This document shows positions 1 to 9,644 of a stretch of DNA of 38,346 bases, one piece after another. The DNA lies in contig MGRL01000081.1 of assembly GCA_001798165.1 (NCBI GenBank), positions 1 through 38,346 on the forward strand. The letters are read 5' to 3'. Each line of letters opens with the position of its first letter. Position 1 is the stretch's first letter. The notes under the pieces are model-generated. The model did not search any database. It had not been told where the DNA came from and saw nothing but the letters and a program-made list of their open reading frames with translations. The position numbers and the translations under genes were made by a program. The DNA comes from Deltaproteobacteria bacterium RIFCSPHIGHO2_02_FULL_43_33 (GTDB lineage: Bacteria; Desulfobacterota; GWC2-55-46; UBA9637).

Positions 1-113
1 TCTTTGCCATATTCAACAGGCAGAATAGGATTTGGGAGAATTGATCCTATGGAGAGTATAGCCCTAAATAAAATTACACATAAAGATTGACATTACCTGG
101 CCTTTAGCATCGT

Positions 114-142
114 TTGACAAACATTTTAAAAAGGTTTATAGT
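114..142 (+). promoter_or_regulatory. sigma70-like promoter of dnaK
   Basis: TTGACA (114-119), 17-nt spacer, TATAGT (137-142), followed by AAGGAGG Shine-Dalgarno and ATG at 166. No CIRCE element seen. Confidence 0.7.
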
Positions 143-165
143 AAAAAACAATTAAGGAGGAAGTT

Positions 166-2085
166 ATGGGAAAGATTATTGGCATTGACCTGGGAACAAC
201 AAACTCTGTTGTTGCAGTTATGGAGGGCGGCGAGCCGAAGGTTATCGTAAATGAGGAGGGAAGCAGAATTACGCCGTCAGTTGTTGCTTTTACGAGAGAA
301 GGCGAGGTCCTGGTAGGTCAGGTGGCAAAAAGGCAGGCTGTCACCAATCCTGAAAATACTATTTTTTCTATAAAGAGATTTATGGGAAGAAATTATGACG
401 AAGTTAATGAAGAGATGAAGATGGTGCCTTATAAGGTGATAAAGGATGAGTACGGCAGGGCAGTGGTTGATGTTCCTAATATGAAGAAAAGGTATACGCC
501 GCCGGAAATTTCCGCCTTTATATTGCAGAAGTTAAAAAAGGCTGCTGAGGCATATCTTGGCGAGCCTGTTACAGAGGCTGTTATAACCGTGCCTGCATAT
601 TTTAATGACAGCCAAAGGCAGGCAACAAAGGATGCCGGTAAGATTGCAGGCCTTGATGTAAAGAGGATTATAAACGAGCCGACAGCATCTTCACTTGCCT
701 ATGGCCTGGATAAAAAGAAGGATGAGACTATTGTTGTGTATGACTTTGGCGGCGGTACATTTGATATATCTGTGCTTGATGTCGGTGAGGGTGTTTTTGA
801 GGTTAAGGCCACAAACGGAGATACCCATCTTGGAGGCGACAATTTTGACCAGAAGGTCATTGACTGGCTTATTGCAGAGTTCAAAAGGGATCAGGGGATA
901 GACCTTTCAAAGGACAGGATGGCTCTCCAACGTTTGAAAGAGGCTTCTGAAAAGGCAAAGATAGAGCTTTCATCTGTGATGGAGACAGAGCTAAACCTTC
1001 CCTTTATCACAGCAGATGCAACAGGGCCGAAACATCTTGTTATGAGGCTTTCCAGGGCAAAGCTTGAACAGCTTACAGAAGACCTTGTAGAGAGAAGCCA
1101 CAGACCATGCGAGCAGGCATTAAAGGACGCAGGCGTTAAATCTGCTGATATAGATGAGGTGGTGCTTGTCGGCGGTATGATAAGGATGCCAAAGATACAC
1201 GGCTTTGTTAAAACCTTTTTTGGCAAAGAGCCTCATAAAGGAGTAAACCCTGATGAGGTTGTTGCAGTTGGCGCAGCTATCCAGGCAGGTGTTCTCGCAG
1301 GCGAAGTTAAAGAGGTTGTGCTTTTAGATGTTACGCCACTCTCCCTTGGCGTTGAAACCCTCGGCGGCGTGATGACAAAACTTATAAATCGTAATACTAC
1401 CATCCCTACAAAAAAGAAAGAGACATTTACAACTGCGGCAGATAACCAAACTCAGGTTGAAATACATGTGCTTCAGGGTGAGCGCGAGATGGCAAGGGAT
1501 AACAGGACCCTCGGCAGGTTTCACCTGATAGGCATCCCGTCTGCGCCGAGGGGTATTCCACAGGTTGAAGTTACCTTTGATATAGATGCAAACGGCATTC
1601 TCAATGTCTCTGCAAAGGATATGGCAACAAACAAGGAGCAGAAGATTACTATTACCGCCAGCAGCGGGCTTGTAAAAGATGAGGTAGAGAAGATGGTTAA
1701 GGATGCTGAAGCCCATGCAGAAGAGGATAGGAAGCGGAAAGAGGTAATTGAATTAAGAAACCAGCTTGACTCTATCATATATGCAACAGAAAAGACTCTC
1801 AATGAACACAAGGCAAAAATTCCTGCATCAGATGTAAAGGCCATTGAGGATGCGCTATCAGAGGGGAAGAAGGCCCTTGAGAAAGAAAATGTTGATGATA
1901 TGAAAAGGGCTCTTGATAATATCAATAAAGCCTCACACAAGATGGCCGAAGTTATGTATCAGACAGCAGCCCAGGCAGGCGCACAGCCTGGTCCCGCAGG
2001 GGCAGGAGCTGGCGCCAAAAAAGAAGGTGAAGTGGTTGAGGCAGAATTTGTGGATGAAGAGAATAGAAGGGAAGATAGACGATAA
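166..2085 (+). CDS. dnaK: Molecular chaperone DnaK (Hsp70)
   Basis: [27 protein letters not shown]..., [27 protein letters not shown]; full length with acidic C-terminus [11 protein letters not shown]. Confidence 0.98.
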   Translation: MGKIIGIDLGTTNSVVAVMEGGEPKVIVNEEGSRITPSVVAFTREGEVLVGQVAKRQAVTNPENTIFSIKRFMGRNYDEVNEEMKMVPYKVIKDEYGRAVVDVPNMKKRYTPPEISAFILQKLKKAAEAYLGEPVTEAVITVPAYFNDSQRQATKDAGKIAGLDVKRIINEPTASSLAYGLDKKKDETIVVYDFGGGTFDISVLDVGEGVFEVKATNGDTHLGGDNFDQKVIDWLIAEFKRDQGIDLSKDRMALQRLKEASEKAKIELSSVMETELNLPFITADATGPKHLVMRLSRAKLEQLTEDLVERSHRPCEQALKDAGVKSADIDEVVLVGGMIRMPKIHGFVKTFFGKEPHKGVNPDEVVAVGAAIQAGVLAGEVKEVVLLDVTPLSLGVETLGGVMTKLINRNTTIPTKKKETFTTAADNQTQVEIHVLQGEREMARDNRTLGRFHLIGIPSAPRGIPQVEVTFDIDANGILNVSAKDMATNKEQKITITASSGLVKDEVEKMVKDAEAHAEEDRKRKEVIELRNQLDSIIYATEKTLNEHKAKIPASDVKAIEDALSEGKKALEKENVDDMKRALDNINKASHKMAEVMYQTAAQAGAQPGPAGAGAGAKKEGEVVEAEFVDEENRREDRR

Positions 2086-2102
2086 GAGCAGGTAGAGGCA
2101 AG

Positions 2103-2146
2103 GGCAATAGGTAATGGGTAAAGCCCATGACCCATTGCCCATAGCC
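2103..2146. repeat. Heptamer-period dyad between dnaK and dnaJ
   Basis: GGCAATAGGTAATGGGT ... ACCCATTGCCCATAGCC; arms pair at 14 of 17 positions and units run at 7-bp period. Confidence 0.7.
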
Positions 2147-2155
2147 TGTATGTAT

Positions 2156-3055
2156 ATGGTTAAAAAAGACTACTATGAAATATTGGGTATTGGACGCAGC
2201 GCCACAGAAGAGGAGATAAAAAAGGCTTACAGAAATCTTGCCAGAAAATATCACCCTGACCTGCACCCAGGCAATAAAGAGATGGAGGCAAGGTTTAAGG
2301 AGATAAACGAGGCTTATGAGGTTTTAAAGGACACTAAAAAAAGGGAGCAGTATGACAGATTTGGAAGCAGCGCGTTTGAGCCGGGCTTTGAAGGCGCAAG
2401 GACATATACTTATCCGGGCGGCACAGTTAATATAGAGGATTTGGGCTTTGACATCGGCGGTATAGAAGATATATTCGGCGATATATTTGACAAGAGGGCA
2501 AGGACAAGAAAAGGGCCGCTGCGCGGGGAGGATGTTGAATATATACTGGATATAGGTTTTGAACAGGCAATACATGGCACAGAAGTAAGACTGACAATCA
2601 ATGGTGAAAAAATAACAGTTAAAATACCGGCCGGCGTTAAAGATGGTTCAAGGGTTAGGGTGGCTGAAAAGGGCAAACATGGAACCCTTGGTGGTCCGTA
2701 CGGAGATTTATATATTATAACGAAAGTGAAACCCCACCCATATTTCAGAAGAGAAGATGACGATATATATCTTGATGTCCCGATAACCATAACAGAGGCA
2801 GCATTAGGCGCAAAGGTGCACATACCAACAATAGATGGAAAGGCAGTGCTGGTAATCCCGCCCGGCACACACAGCGGACAGAAGTTGAGATTAAAAGGTA
2901 AGGGGGCTCCTCATATAAAAGATAAAACAAGAGGCGACCAATATGTTATAATAAAAATAATTGCTCCAAAGGGGTTAGATCAAAAATCAAAAAATCTTTT
3001 AGAAGAAATTGAGAAGCTGAATCCATATGACCCGCGGAAAGATACAGGCTGGTAG
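2156..3055 (+). CDS. DnaJ-family co-chaperone, CbpA-like (no zinc finger)
   Basis: J domain [37 protein letters not shown] with HPD, G/F region, DnaJ_C domains; no CxxCxGxG motifs. ATG at 2156 preferred because the upstream in-frame start (2114) lies in the repeat. Confidence 0.92.
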   Translation: MVKKDYYEILGIGRSATEEEIKKAYRNLARKYHPDLHPGNKEMEARFKEINEAYEVLKDTKKREQYDRFGSSAFEPGFEGARTYTYPGGTVNIEDLGFDIGGIEDIFGDIFDKRARTRKGPLRGEDVEYILDIGFEQAIHGTEVRLTINGEKITVKIPAGVKDGSRVRVAEKGKHGTLGGPYGDLYIITKVKPHPYFRREDDDIYLDVPITITEAALGAKVHIPTIDGKAVLVIPPGTHSGQKLRLKGKGAPHIKDKTRGDQYVIIKIIAPKGLDQKSKNLLEEIEKLNPYDPRKDTGW

Positions 3056-3084
3056 ACAACATTCGCAAGGATGTTGAATAGGAA

Positions 3085-3171
3085 GTTGCAAATTAGAGAT
3101 TGGGAATTGAAAATTTTAAAATGGTTGACATGAAACTTACAATTTAATATTTTCAATTTGCATTTTACAAC
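3085..3171. repeat. AT-rich heptamer-period dyad upstream of the clp gene
   Basis: GTTGCAA ATTAGAG ATTGGGA ATTGAAA ATTTTAA ... AACTTAC AATTTAA TATTTTC AATTTGC ATTTTAC AAC. Confidence 0.55.
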
Positions 3172-3185
3172 GGAGCAAAGCGACC

Positions 3186-5462
3186 ATGTTAGAACTCGAA
3201 GGCTTTAAAGAAAAACTTACGCCGAGAGGACTCAGGGTTTTAGAGACTGCTGTTGAAGAAAGCAAAAGGCGGCAGCACTATTACCTTGGTGTGGAGCATA
3301 TATTCATTTCTTTTGCTATCGTGGAAGAGGTTTTTTTTAGAGATGTAATGTCAGACCTTAACCTGGATGCCAATCAGGTCATTACCTTTTTGAACGACCA
3401 CCTGAATATTGCCCGCCAGTATATAGGCGTAGGCGTTAAAATCCCTCCTACAACAAAGACCATATTTAAACTCGCATGGGAAGAGGCGCAGAGATGGGGC
3501 AGAGATGAAATAGATTCTACTGACCTCCTCATTGCTATCTTTCAGGAAAGTCACAGCCTTCCGGTTAAGGTCTTCAGAAGCTTTGGCCTTGACCCTGATT
3601 ATGTTATGCGGAGGATAACGGCAAAGGTCAGAAACAAAGAGGAGTTTGAGGAAGAGTTAAAAAAGAAGTATGACCTGCCGCCCAACCTGAAACATTTTGC
3701 TGTTAATCTTAATAAGCTTGCCCATTACGACAAGCTTCCGCCGATTATTGGAAGAGATGCTGAGATAAATCAGGTAATGGAGGTCCTATGCCATATTGAG
3801 CGGAGCAACTCTGTTATGATAGTCGGCGAGCCTGGGGTGGGGAAAACGGCAGTAGTGGAAGGGCTTGCGCGAAAAATAGAGTTTGAGCCGCATAAGATTC
3901 CCAAGAGGCTTCGCGATAAGCAGATTGTCAATCTTCAGATGAACTCTGTTGTTGCAGGAACGATATTCAGAGGGATGTTTGAGGATAGAATTGAGAAGAT
4001 AATTAAAGAACTTAAGGATAAGAAAAACATCATCCTCTTTGTAGATGAGGCCCATACCTTAATTGGCGCAGGCTCTGCTATGGGTGTGCCGTCAGATGCA
4101 GCCAATATCTTTAAGTCAACCCTTGCAAGGGGAGAGATTCAAATAATCGGCGCAACGACTTTGGCAGAATATAAAGAATATATAGCAGAAGACGAAGCCC
4201 TTGCGAGGAGATTCAGGATAGTAAATGTAGAAGAGCCTTCCGTAGATGACACCAAGAAAATATTGTACGGTATAAGACCCAGGCTGGCAAAGAATTATGC
4301 AGTGAATATAACCGATAATGCTATAGATACTGCGATAGATATGTCTCAGAGATATATGCGCGGCCTGAGGCTGCCTGATAAGGCAATAGGGTGGCTTGAC
4401 ACGGCCTGCGTAAAGGTTGAGATCAATAAACCACAGGAACCTGTTTCTGGCAATGATGTGATAGACGTAATATCGCAAGAGACAAAGATTCCGAGGGATA
4501 TGATATTCAGAGATACCACGGCAAGGTTTAAGGATATGGAAGCCGGCTTGTCTAAGAGGGTTGTCGGCCAGAGAGAGGCCATAGATGCCCTGGCAAAGAG
4601 ACTACGGTTGAACAAAGGGCCGTTAAAAGAAAACTATGCCAGACCTGATGGAGTGCTGCTTTTCCTTGGCCCAACCGGAGTTGGCAAAACAGAATTGGCC
4701 AGGGTTTTGGCAGATTTTTTATTTGGCGACGAAAAAAAGATGGTAAGGCTTGACATGAGCGAGTATAAAGATTCTTCTATCGCAGTTGATAAACTCATCG
4801 GCATGCCAAGAGGGATTGTCGGCAGCGAAAGAGGCGGCATACTCACCAATCAGGTTAGAGAAAATCCTTATTCCGTTGTATTGCTGGATGAGGTGGAAAA
4901 GGCAAACCCATATGTTTTAAATCTGTTTCTGCAGGTCTTTGACGAGGGCTGGCTTACCGACGGCAGAGGCAAGAGGGTGTATTTCAGCGACACTGTGATT
5001 ATTATGACCAGCAACCTCGGAAGCGATGAATTTAGAAAATTCACAAAACCGCTCGGCTTTTTACCTGAGGGACGGGCGTTGGGAGATTTGAAAAAGACCA
5101 TTATGAAAGAGGTTGAGAATACCTTCTCTCCTGAATTCATTAACAGGATAGACGACATCATCATCTTCTCACCGCTTACAAGGGAAGAGGTAAAGAAGAT
5201 TGCCATGATATATCTGAATAATATAAAACGGCATATGGAGGAAAACGGCAAGGTCCTTGAGGTTTCCGACGCAGCGCTGGATATGATAGTTGATACAGGC
5301 TACAGCTCAAAGTATGGCGCAAGATTTTTAAAGAGAAGTATAGACGAAAAGGTAAAGGTTCCAATAACCCTGCAGTGGAAAGAAGGCTCGGCCTTCAAGG
5401 TGAATGCGCTTGGCGATGATATTGTGGTTGAGAGTGTGTCTCATGATTTGGTTACTATTTGA
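3186..5462 (+). CDS. ClpA/ClpC-type AAA+ ATPase (Clp protease ATP-binding subunit)
   Basis: Clp N-domain, two Walker A motifs (GEPGVGKTA, GPTGVGKTE), Walker B ILFVDEAH / VLLDEVEKA, C-terminal D2-small domain; LGF tripeptide in the region of the ClpP-binding loop; no long middle domain. Confidence 0.9.
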   Translation: MLELEGFKEKLTPRGLRVLETAVEESKRRQHYYLGVEHIFISFAIVEEVFFRDVMSDLNLDANQVITFLNDHLNIARQYIGVGVKIPPTTKTIFKLAWEEAQRWGRDEIDSTDLLIAIFQESHSLPVKVFRSFGLDPDYVMRRITAKVRNKEEFEEELKKKYDLPPNLKHFAVNLNKLAHYDKLPPIIGRDAEINQVMEVLCHIERSNSVMIVGEPGVGKTAVVEGLARKIEFEPHKIPKRLRDKQIVNLQMNSVVAGTIFRGMFEDRIEKIIKELKDKKNIILFVDEAHTLIGAGSAMGVPSDAANIFKSTLARGEIQIIGATTLAEYKEYIAEDEALARRFRIVNVEEPSVDDTKKILYGIRPRLAKNYAVNITDNAIDTAIDMSQRYMRGLRLPDKAIGWLDTACVKVEINKPQEPVSGNDVIDVISQETKIPRDMIFRDTTARFKDMEAGLSKRVVGQREAIDALAKRLRLNKGPLKENYARPDGVLLFLGPTGVGKTELARVLADFLFGDEKKMVRLDMSEYKDSSIAVDKLIGMPRGIVGSERGGILTNQVRENPYSVVLLDEVEKANPYVLNLFLQVFDEGWLTDGRGKRVYFSDTVIIMTSNLGSDEFRKFTKPLGFLPEGRALGDLKKTIMKEVENTFSPEFINRIDDIIIFSPLTREEVKKIAMIYLNNIKRHMEENGKVLEVSDAALDMIVDTGYSSKYGARFLKRSIDEKVKVPITLQWKEGSAFKVNALGDDIVVESVSHDLVTI

Positions 5463-5487
5463 AAATATTTAACTGTTAGGAGAAAGC

Positions 5488-6321
5488 ATGTTTAAAAATA
5501 TCCTCATTCCTCAAGATGGTTCAAAGCACAGCAGGTCAGCCCTTGCATATGGAATATGGCTTGCCAGGAAATTTGACGCCAAGATTATGGGTCTTTATGT
5601 AGTTGATGTGGTTGCAATGGAAGGGCCTTTCCTCCATGACCTTTCAGGGTCTCTCGGTTTTGAGCCTTTTTTAAATTTCTCAACAAAGATGAGAGAGATT
5701 TTAGAAACCAAGGGCCAGGGTATTTTGAATGAGTTCAAAGACACCTGCGAGAGGGAGAATGTATCATATGACAGCGTCCATGATTTTGGAATAGTTGCCA
5801 ATACGATTTGCGAAAGGGCAAAGCTTGCAGATATGATAATCATGGGCCGCAGGGGCATCAATATACAGTTTGAATATGGGCTTCTCGGCTCTACTACAGA
5901 AGGTGTTATACGAAAGTCTTCGAAACCTGTTATTATTGTTCCTGATGAATATAACGAACTATCAAAACCGCTCCTTGCGTATGATGGAAGTTTTACCGCG
6001 AGCAAGGCTATGCGCTCTGTAGCTGAGTTTGTAAAGATATTAAAGCTCCCGTTGACAGTGTTAACAGTTTCAAGAGACAAGAATGGCGAGACGCTTTTAA
6101 AAGAGGCGCAGGACTACTTTAAACCCTATAACATCCAGACGCAGTTTGTTTTGCTTAAAGGTGATGTGCCGCAGGAAATTGTTAGATATTATAAAGAAAA
6201 AAAACACGATATTTTATTTATGGGCGTAACCAGCCATTCAAGGATTGTAGAGATGGTACTTGGAAGCACCACAGAATATGTGATGAGAAGTGTAAACGGT
6301 CCGGTATTTTTAGAGAGATAA
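5488..6321 (+). CDS. Tandem-domain universal stress protein (UspA family)
   Basis: Two Usp repeats: MFKNILIPQDGSKHSRSALAYGIWLA...; second half ends GVTSHSRIVEMVLGSTTEYVMRSVNGPVFL. Confidence 0.9.
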   Translation: MFKNILIPQDGSKHSRSALAYGIWLARKFDAKIMGLYVVDVVAMEGPFLHDLSGSLGFEPFLNFSTKMREILETKGQGILNEFKDTCERENVSYDSVHDFGIVANTICERAKLADMIIMGRRGINIQFEYGLLGSTTEGVIRKSSKPVIIVPDEYNELSKPLLAYDGSFTASKAMRSVAEFVKILKLPLTVLTVSRDKNGETLLKEAQDYFKPYNIQTQFVLLKGDVPQEIVRYYKEKKHDILFMGVTSHSRIVEMVLGSTTEYVMRSVNGPVFLER

Positions 6322-6501
6322 GATTTTAGATTCTATCCCTTTTCAACACGTTGTCTTTCTCACCATCAACTTATCCTGTAAGCAACATCAGCCAAACAAA
6401 AAAAGAAACTTTTTTCGCCGTTATCCTGCCAAATTTATTGACTTGCCCTTTTAGTGTGTGCTAACTTCAAAAACAATTACATTTTTTACAAGGCTCAAGA
6501 A

Positions 6502-7863
6502 ATGACAGATGCTGTCAAGGAAAATAATATTGAGGGATTAAAAGACCTCATTCAGAAAAAAGATGATGTAGCTATCATCGGCCTTCTCACCCCATTACAT
6601 CCCTCAGATATCGCAAAGCTTTTTGCAAACCTTGAAGAAGAAGAAAAGATATATATCTTTAGCCTTCTTGACCCTACCGTAGCATCGAATGTTCTCTTGG
6701 AGGTAGACGAACCGACAAGAGAAAAGCTTATTGCATCCATATCCAAGGCAGAGCTTACCGAGATAGTAGATGAGATGGCAACTGACGATGCTGCCGATGT
6801 TATCGCAGAACTTCCCCATGAAGAGGCAAAGACTGTTCTTGAAGGCATAGGCTGGGAGGAATCAGCAGAGGTTCAAAAGCTCCTTAAATATCCTGAAGAT
6901 ACTGCCGGCGGCATCATGCAGACCGAGTTGGTGATGATAAATGAGGATGCTACCATTCAGGAGACCATAGAGCAGGTAAGGACAAAGAGCGAAGAAATAT
7001 CAAATATCCATAATGTCTTTATCGTGACGGAGGATACAAGGCTGGTAGGGATTGTTCCGCTGGAAAAACTAATCCTTGCGCGGCCTCATTTGCCTGTCAA
7101 AGATATCATGAACCCAGAACCTATTAAGGTATTGGTTGATACTGACCAGGAAGAGGTGGCCAGGATATTTCAAAAGTACGATATTGTTACTGTCCCTGTT
7201 GTTGACGCAGGCGGAAGGCTTTTGGGCAGGATTACCATAGATGATGTCATGGATGTTATAGAAGAAGAAATCTTTGAGGACTTTTACAAGATGGCAAGCC
7301 TGAATACCGATGAGCGGGTATTGGATCCGGCTGCCAGGTCTTTAAAGCTGAGATTCCCGTGGCTTCTGGTAAATCTTGCAACAGCATTTCTTGCAGCAAG
7401 CGTTGTAAAGGTATTTGAAAACACAATTCAGACAGTTGTTACCTTGGCGGTTTTTATGCCTGTTGTAGCCGGAATGGGAGGCAATGCAGCCACCCAAACC
7501 ATAACCGTAGTTGTGAGAGGGCTTGCGCTTGGAGAACTGGAATTAAAATATGCAAAGAAGGTGCTTATAAAAGAGGTTATGGTTGGCTTTGCCAATGGCG
7601 CATTGAATGGCATTGTAGCTGCAATAGCTGCCTATCTCCTGGGCGTAAATTATATGATAGGGGTGCTGCTGTTTCTGGCTATGATAGCCAATCTTGTGAT
7701 AGCAGGCTTTAGCGGGACAATTATTCCGCTGATACTTAAATGGTATAAATCAGACCCTGCCCTTTCTGCAACGGTTTTTGTTACCACCTGCACTGATGTA
7801 GGAGGTTTTTTCTCATTCCTGGGTCTTGCAGCGCTGTTCCTTAAATATGGGTTGCTATCATGA
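6502..7863 (+). CDS. mgtE: Magnesium transporter MgtE
   Basis: MgtE N domain (HPSDIAKLFANLEEEEK), CBS pair, transmembrane domain PVVAGMGGNAATQTITVVVRGLALG. A GTG start at 6454 is also possible. Confidence 0.95.
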   Translation: MTDAVKENNIEGLKDLIQKKDDVAIIGLLTPLHPSDIAKLFANLEEEEKIYIFSLLDPTVASNVLLEVDEPTREKLIASISKAELTEIVDEMATDDAADVIAELPHEEAKTVLEGIGWEESAEVQKLLKYPEDTAGGIMQTELVMINEDATIQETIEQVRTKSEEISNIHNVFIVTEDTRLVGIVPLEKLILARPHLPVKDIMNPEPIKVLVDTDQEEVARIFQKYDIVTVPVVDAGGRLLGRITIDDVMDVIEEEIFEDFYKMASLNTDERVLDPAARSLKLRFPWLLVNLATAFLAASVVKVFENTIQTVVTLAVFMPVVAGMGGNAATQTITVVVRGLALGELELKYAKKVLIKEVMVGFANGALNGIVAAIAAYLLGVNYMIGVLLFLAMIANLVIAGFSGTIIPLILKWYKSDPALSATVFVTTCTDVGGFFSFLGLAALFLKYGLLS

Positions 7864-8642
7864 CAGGCCATTTTACAACAGAGGCTATTGTATTAAATTC
7901 AATAGACTATGGAGAGTCTGACAGAATAGTAACATTCTATACGCTTGGATTCGGAAAGGTAAAGGGCATAGCAAAGGGCGCCAAGAATAGCAGGAAAAGG
8001 TTCGTAAATAACCTTGAACCATTTTCATATATAAAGCTGCTTATATTCCAAAAAGAAAACAGAGACCTTTCCATCATAGAACAGGCTGATATTATAAGAA
8101 GGTTTGACAAGCTGGTATTTGATATAGAACGGCTTGCCTTTGGGAGCTACTGCCTTGAGCTCTTAAATGAGATGACGCTGGAAGGGCAGAGAAACCAGAA
8201 GGTTTTTGAATTGCTTGTTAAATTTCTTGTTATGCTCAATGAGGGGGCTAATCTCAAAACGATTATAATGTTTTTTAAAATGAAGTTATTATCCTTGCTC
8301 GGCTACCACCCTCATCTTGATACCTGTGTTTCATGTAAGAATATTCCCATAGGCAGCAGGGTATTTTTTTCATCCGCGAAAAGCGGTATCGTATGTTCTG
8401 CTTGTAAAGGGAATGAGAAATCTCTGATTTCTGTTTCTCCGGGAACAATAAAATTTCTTGTTCTGGCAGCAAGGACTGATATTGAAAAGGTAAATAATAT
8501 AGATATGGCAGATTGGGCAGCAAAAGAATGTGAAGAGGTTATGGGAGATTTTTTAACATACCAATTAGGCAAAGAGTTAAAGAGCAAAAGGTTTTTGGAT
8601 AAAATACAGGCATCCGCCTTAGGCGGAGGCAATGGGCTATAG
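7860..8642 (+). CDS. recO: DNA repair protein RecO
   Basis: TEAIVLNSIDYGESDRIVTFYTLGFGKVKGIAKGAKNSRKRF..., CxxC...CxxC zinc site (CVSCKN / CSACKG); ATGA overlap with mgtE. Confidence 0.93.
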   Translation: MTGHFTTEAIVLNSIDYGESDRIVTFYTLGFGKVKGIAKGAKNSRKRFVNNLEPFSYIKLLIFQKENRDLSIIEQADIIRRFDKLVFDIERLAFGSYCLELLNEMTLEGQRNQKVFELLVKFLVMLNEGANLKTIIMFFKMKLLSLLGYHPHLDTCVSCKNIPIGSRVFFSSAKSGIVCSACKGNEKSLISVSPGTIKFLVLAARTDIEKVNNIDMADWAAKECEEVMGDFLTYQLGKELKSKRFLDKIQASALGGGNGL

Positions 8643-8684
8643 GTTATAGGTTTTTTCCCATTGCCTATAGCCCATGACCTATAG
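8612..8684. repeat. Repeat block at recO 3' end (CCGCCTTAGGCGG palindrome plus heptamer dyad)
   Basis: CCGCCTTAGGCGG then GGCAATG GGCTATA GGTTATA GG ... CCCATTG CCTATAG CCCATGA CCTATAG. Confidence 0.65.
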
Positions 8685-8704
8685 TCTGTTTTTAGGAGGT
8701 AAAT

Positions 8705-9544
8705 ATGTATTTTCAAGACATCATAATAACTCTACAAACCTATTGGGCAAAGCAGGGCTGTATAATCTGTCAGCCGTATGACATGGAAAAAGGCGCCGGC
8801 ACCTTCAACCCCGCAACCTTTTTAAGGGTACTCGGGCCGGAGCCGTGGAAGGCTGCGTATGTAGAGCCTTCAAGGCGGCCTACGGATGGCCGTTATGGCG
8901 AGAATCCAAACAGACTCCAGCATTATTATCAATTTCAGGTTATCTTGAAACCGTCGCCTGATGATATTCAGGATATATATCTCAATAGCTTAAAAAAACT
9001 TGGCATAGACCCGTTAAAACATGACATACGATTTGTTGAAGACGATTGGGAGTCGCCCACATTAGGCGCATGGGGTCTTGGCTGGGAAGTGTGGCTTGAC
9101 GGCATGGAGATAACACAATTTACCTATTTTCAGCAGGCAGGAGGCATAGAGCTTAAACCTGTCTCAGGCGAACTTACCTACGGCCTTGAAAGGATTGCTA
9201 TGTATCTCCAGGGCGTGGATAATGTCTTTGATATAGAATGGGCAAAAGGGATTAGATATGGTTATGTCCACCGCAGGGGCGAGGTTGAGTATTCATTTTA
9301 TAATTTTGAGGTTGCTGATACAGAAATGCTTTTTAAGCTGTTTGATATGTATGAAAAAGAGGCAAAAAGGCTTCTTGAAAAAGATTTAGTGCTTCCTGCC
9401 TACGACTATTGCCTAAAGAGTTCTCACGCCTTTAATCTCCTTGACGCAAGAGGGGCTATCAGTGTGGCTGAGAGGACAAGATTTATAGGGAGGGTAAGGG
9501 ATATTTCGCGAAAATGCGCTGAAGGATATTTAAAGAAAGGTTGA
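8705..9544 (+). CDS. glyQ: Glycyl-tRNA synthetase alpha subunit
   Basis: [48 protein letters not shown]...[34 protein letters not shown]. Confidence 0.98.
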   Translation: MYFQDIIITLQTYWAKQGCIICQPYDMEKGAGTFNPATFLRVLGPEPWKAAYVEPSRRPTDGRYGENPNRLQHYYQFQVILKPSPDDIQDIYLNSLKKLGIDPLKHDIRFVEDDWESPTLGAWGLGWEVWLDGMEITQFTYFQQAGGIELKPVSGELTYGLERIAMYLQGVDNVFDIEWAKGIRYGYVHRRGEVEYSFYNFEVADTEMLFKLFDMYEKEAKRLLEKDLVLPAYDYCLKSSHAFNLLDARGAISVAERTRFIGRVRDISRKCAEGYLKKG

Positions 9545-9574
9545 GGTTAAGGCCAAGGTTAAGGTTGAGATTGA
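9539..9574. repeat. Hexamer-period array (GGTTRA)n
   Basis: GGTTGA GGTTAA GGCCAA GGTTAA GGTTGA GATTGA; first unit contains the glyQ stop codon; CTTAACCTT follows as an inverted partner. Confidence 0.7.
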
Positions 9575-9594
9575 CATTATCTTAACCTTTTCCT

Positions 9595-9624
9595 TTGACA
9601 ACCCATAGAAATGTGGGATAGCAT
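9595..9624 (+). promoter_or_regulatory. Possible sigma70 promoter for polyprenyl synthase gene
   Basis: TTGACA (9595-9600), 18-nt spacer, TAGCAT (9619-9624), 20 nt before ATG 9645. Confidence 0.4.
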
Positions 9625-9644
9625 TTTACCTATAGAGGATTGAT

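Noticed and set aside
1-165. CIRCE heat-shock element upstream of dnaK
   Set aside because: TTAGCACTC-N9-GAGTGCTAA not present; only a sigma70-like promoter is visible.
3786-5364. Antisense ORFs within clp, dnaK, yidC, typA, mnmE and rarA
   Set aside because: Shadow ORFs opposite well-supported conserved genes, with low-complexity Ser/Phe-rich translations.
6322-6501. Possible Mg2+-sensing M-box riboswitch upstream of mgtE
   Set aside because: The leader is short and I see no M-box-like conserved core.
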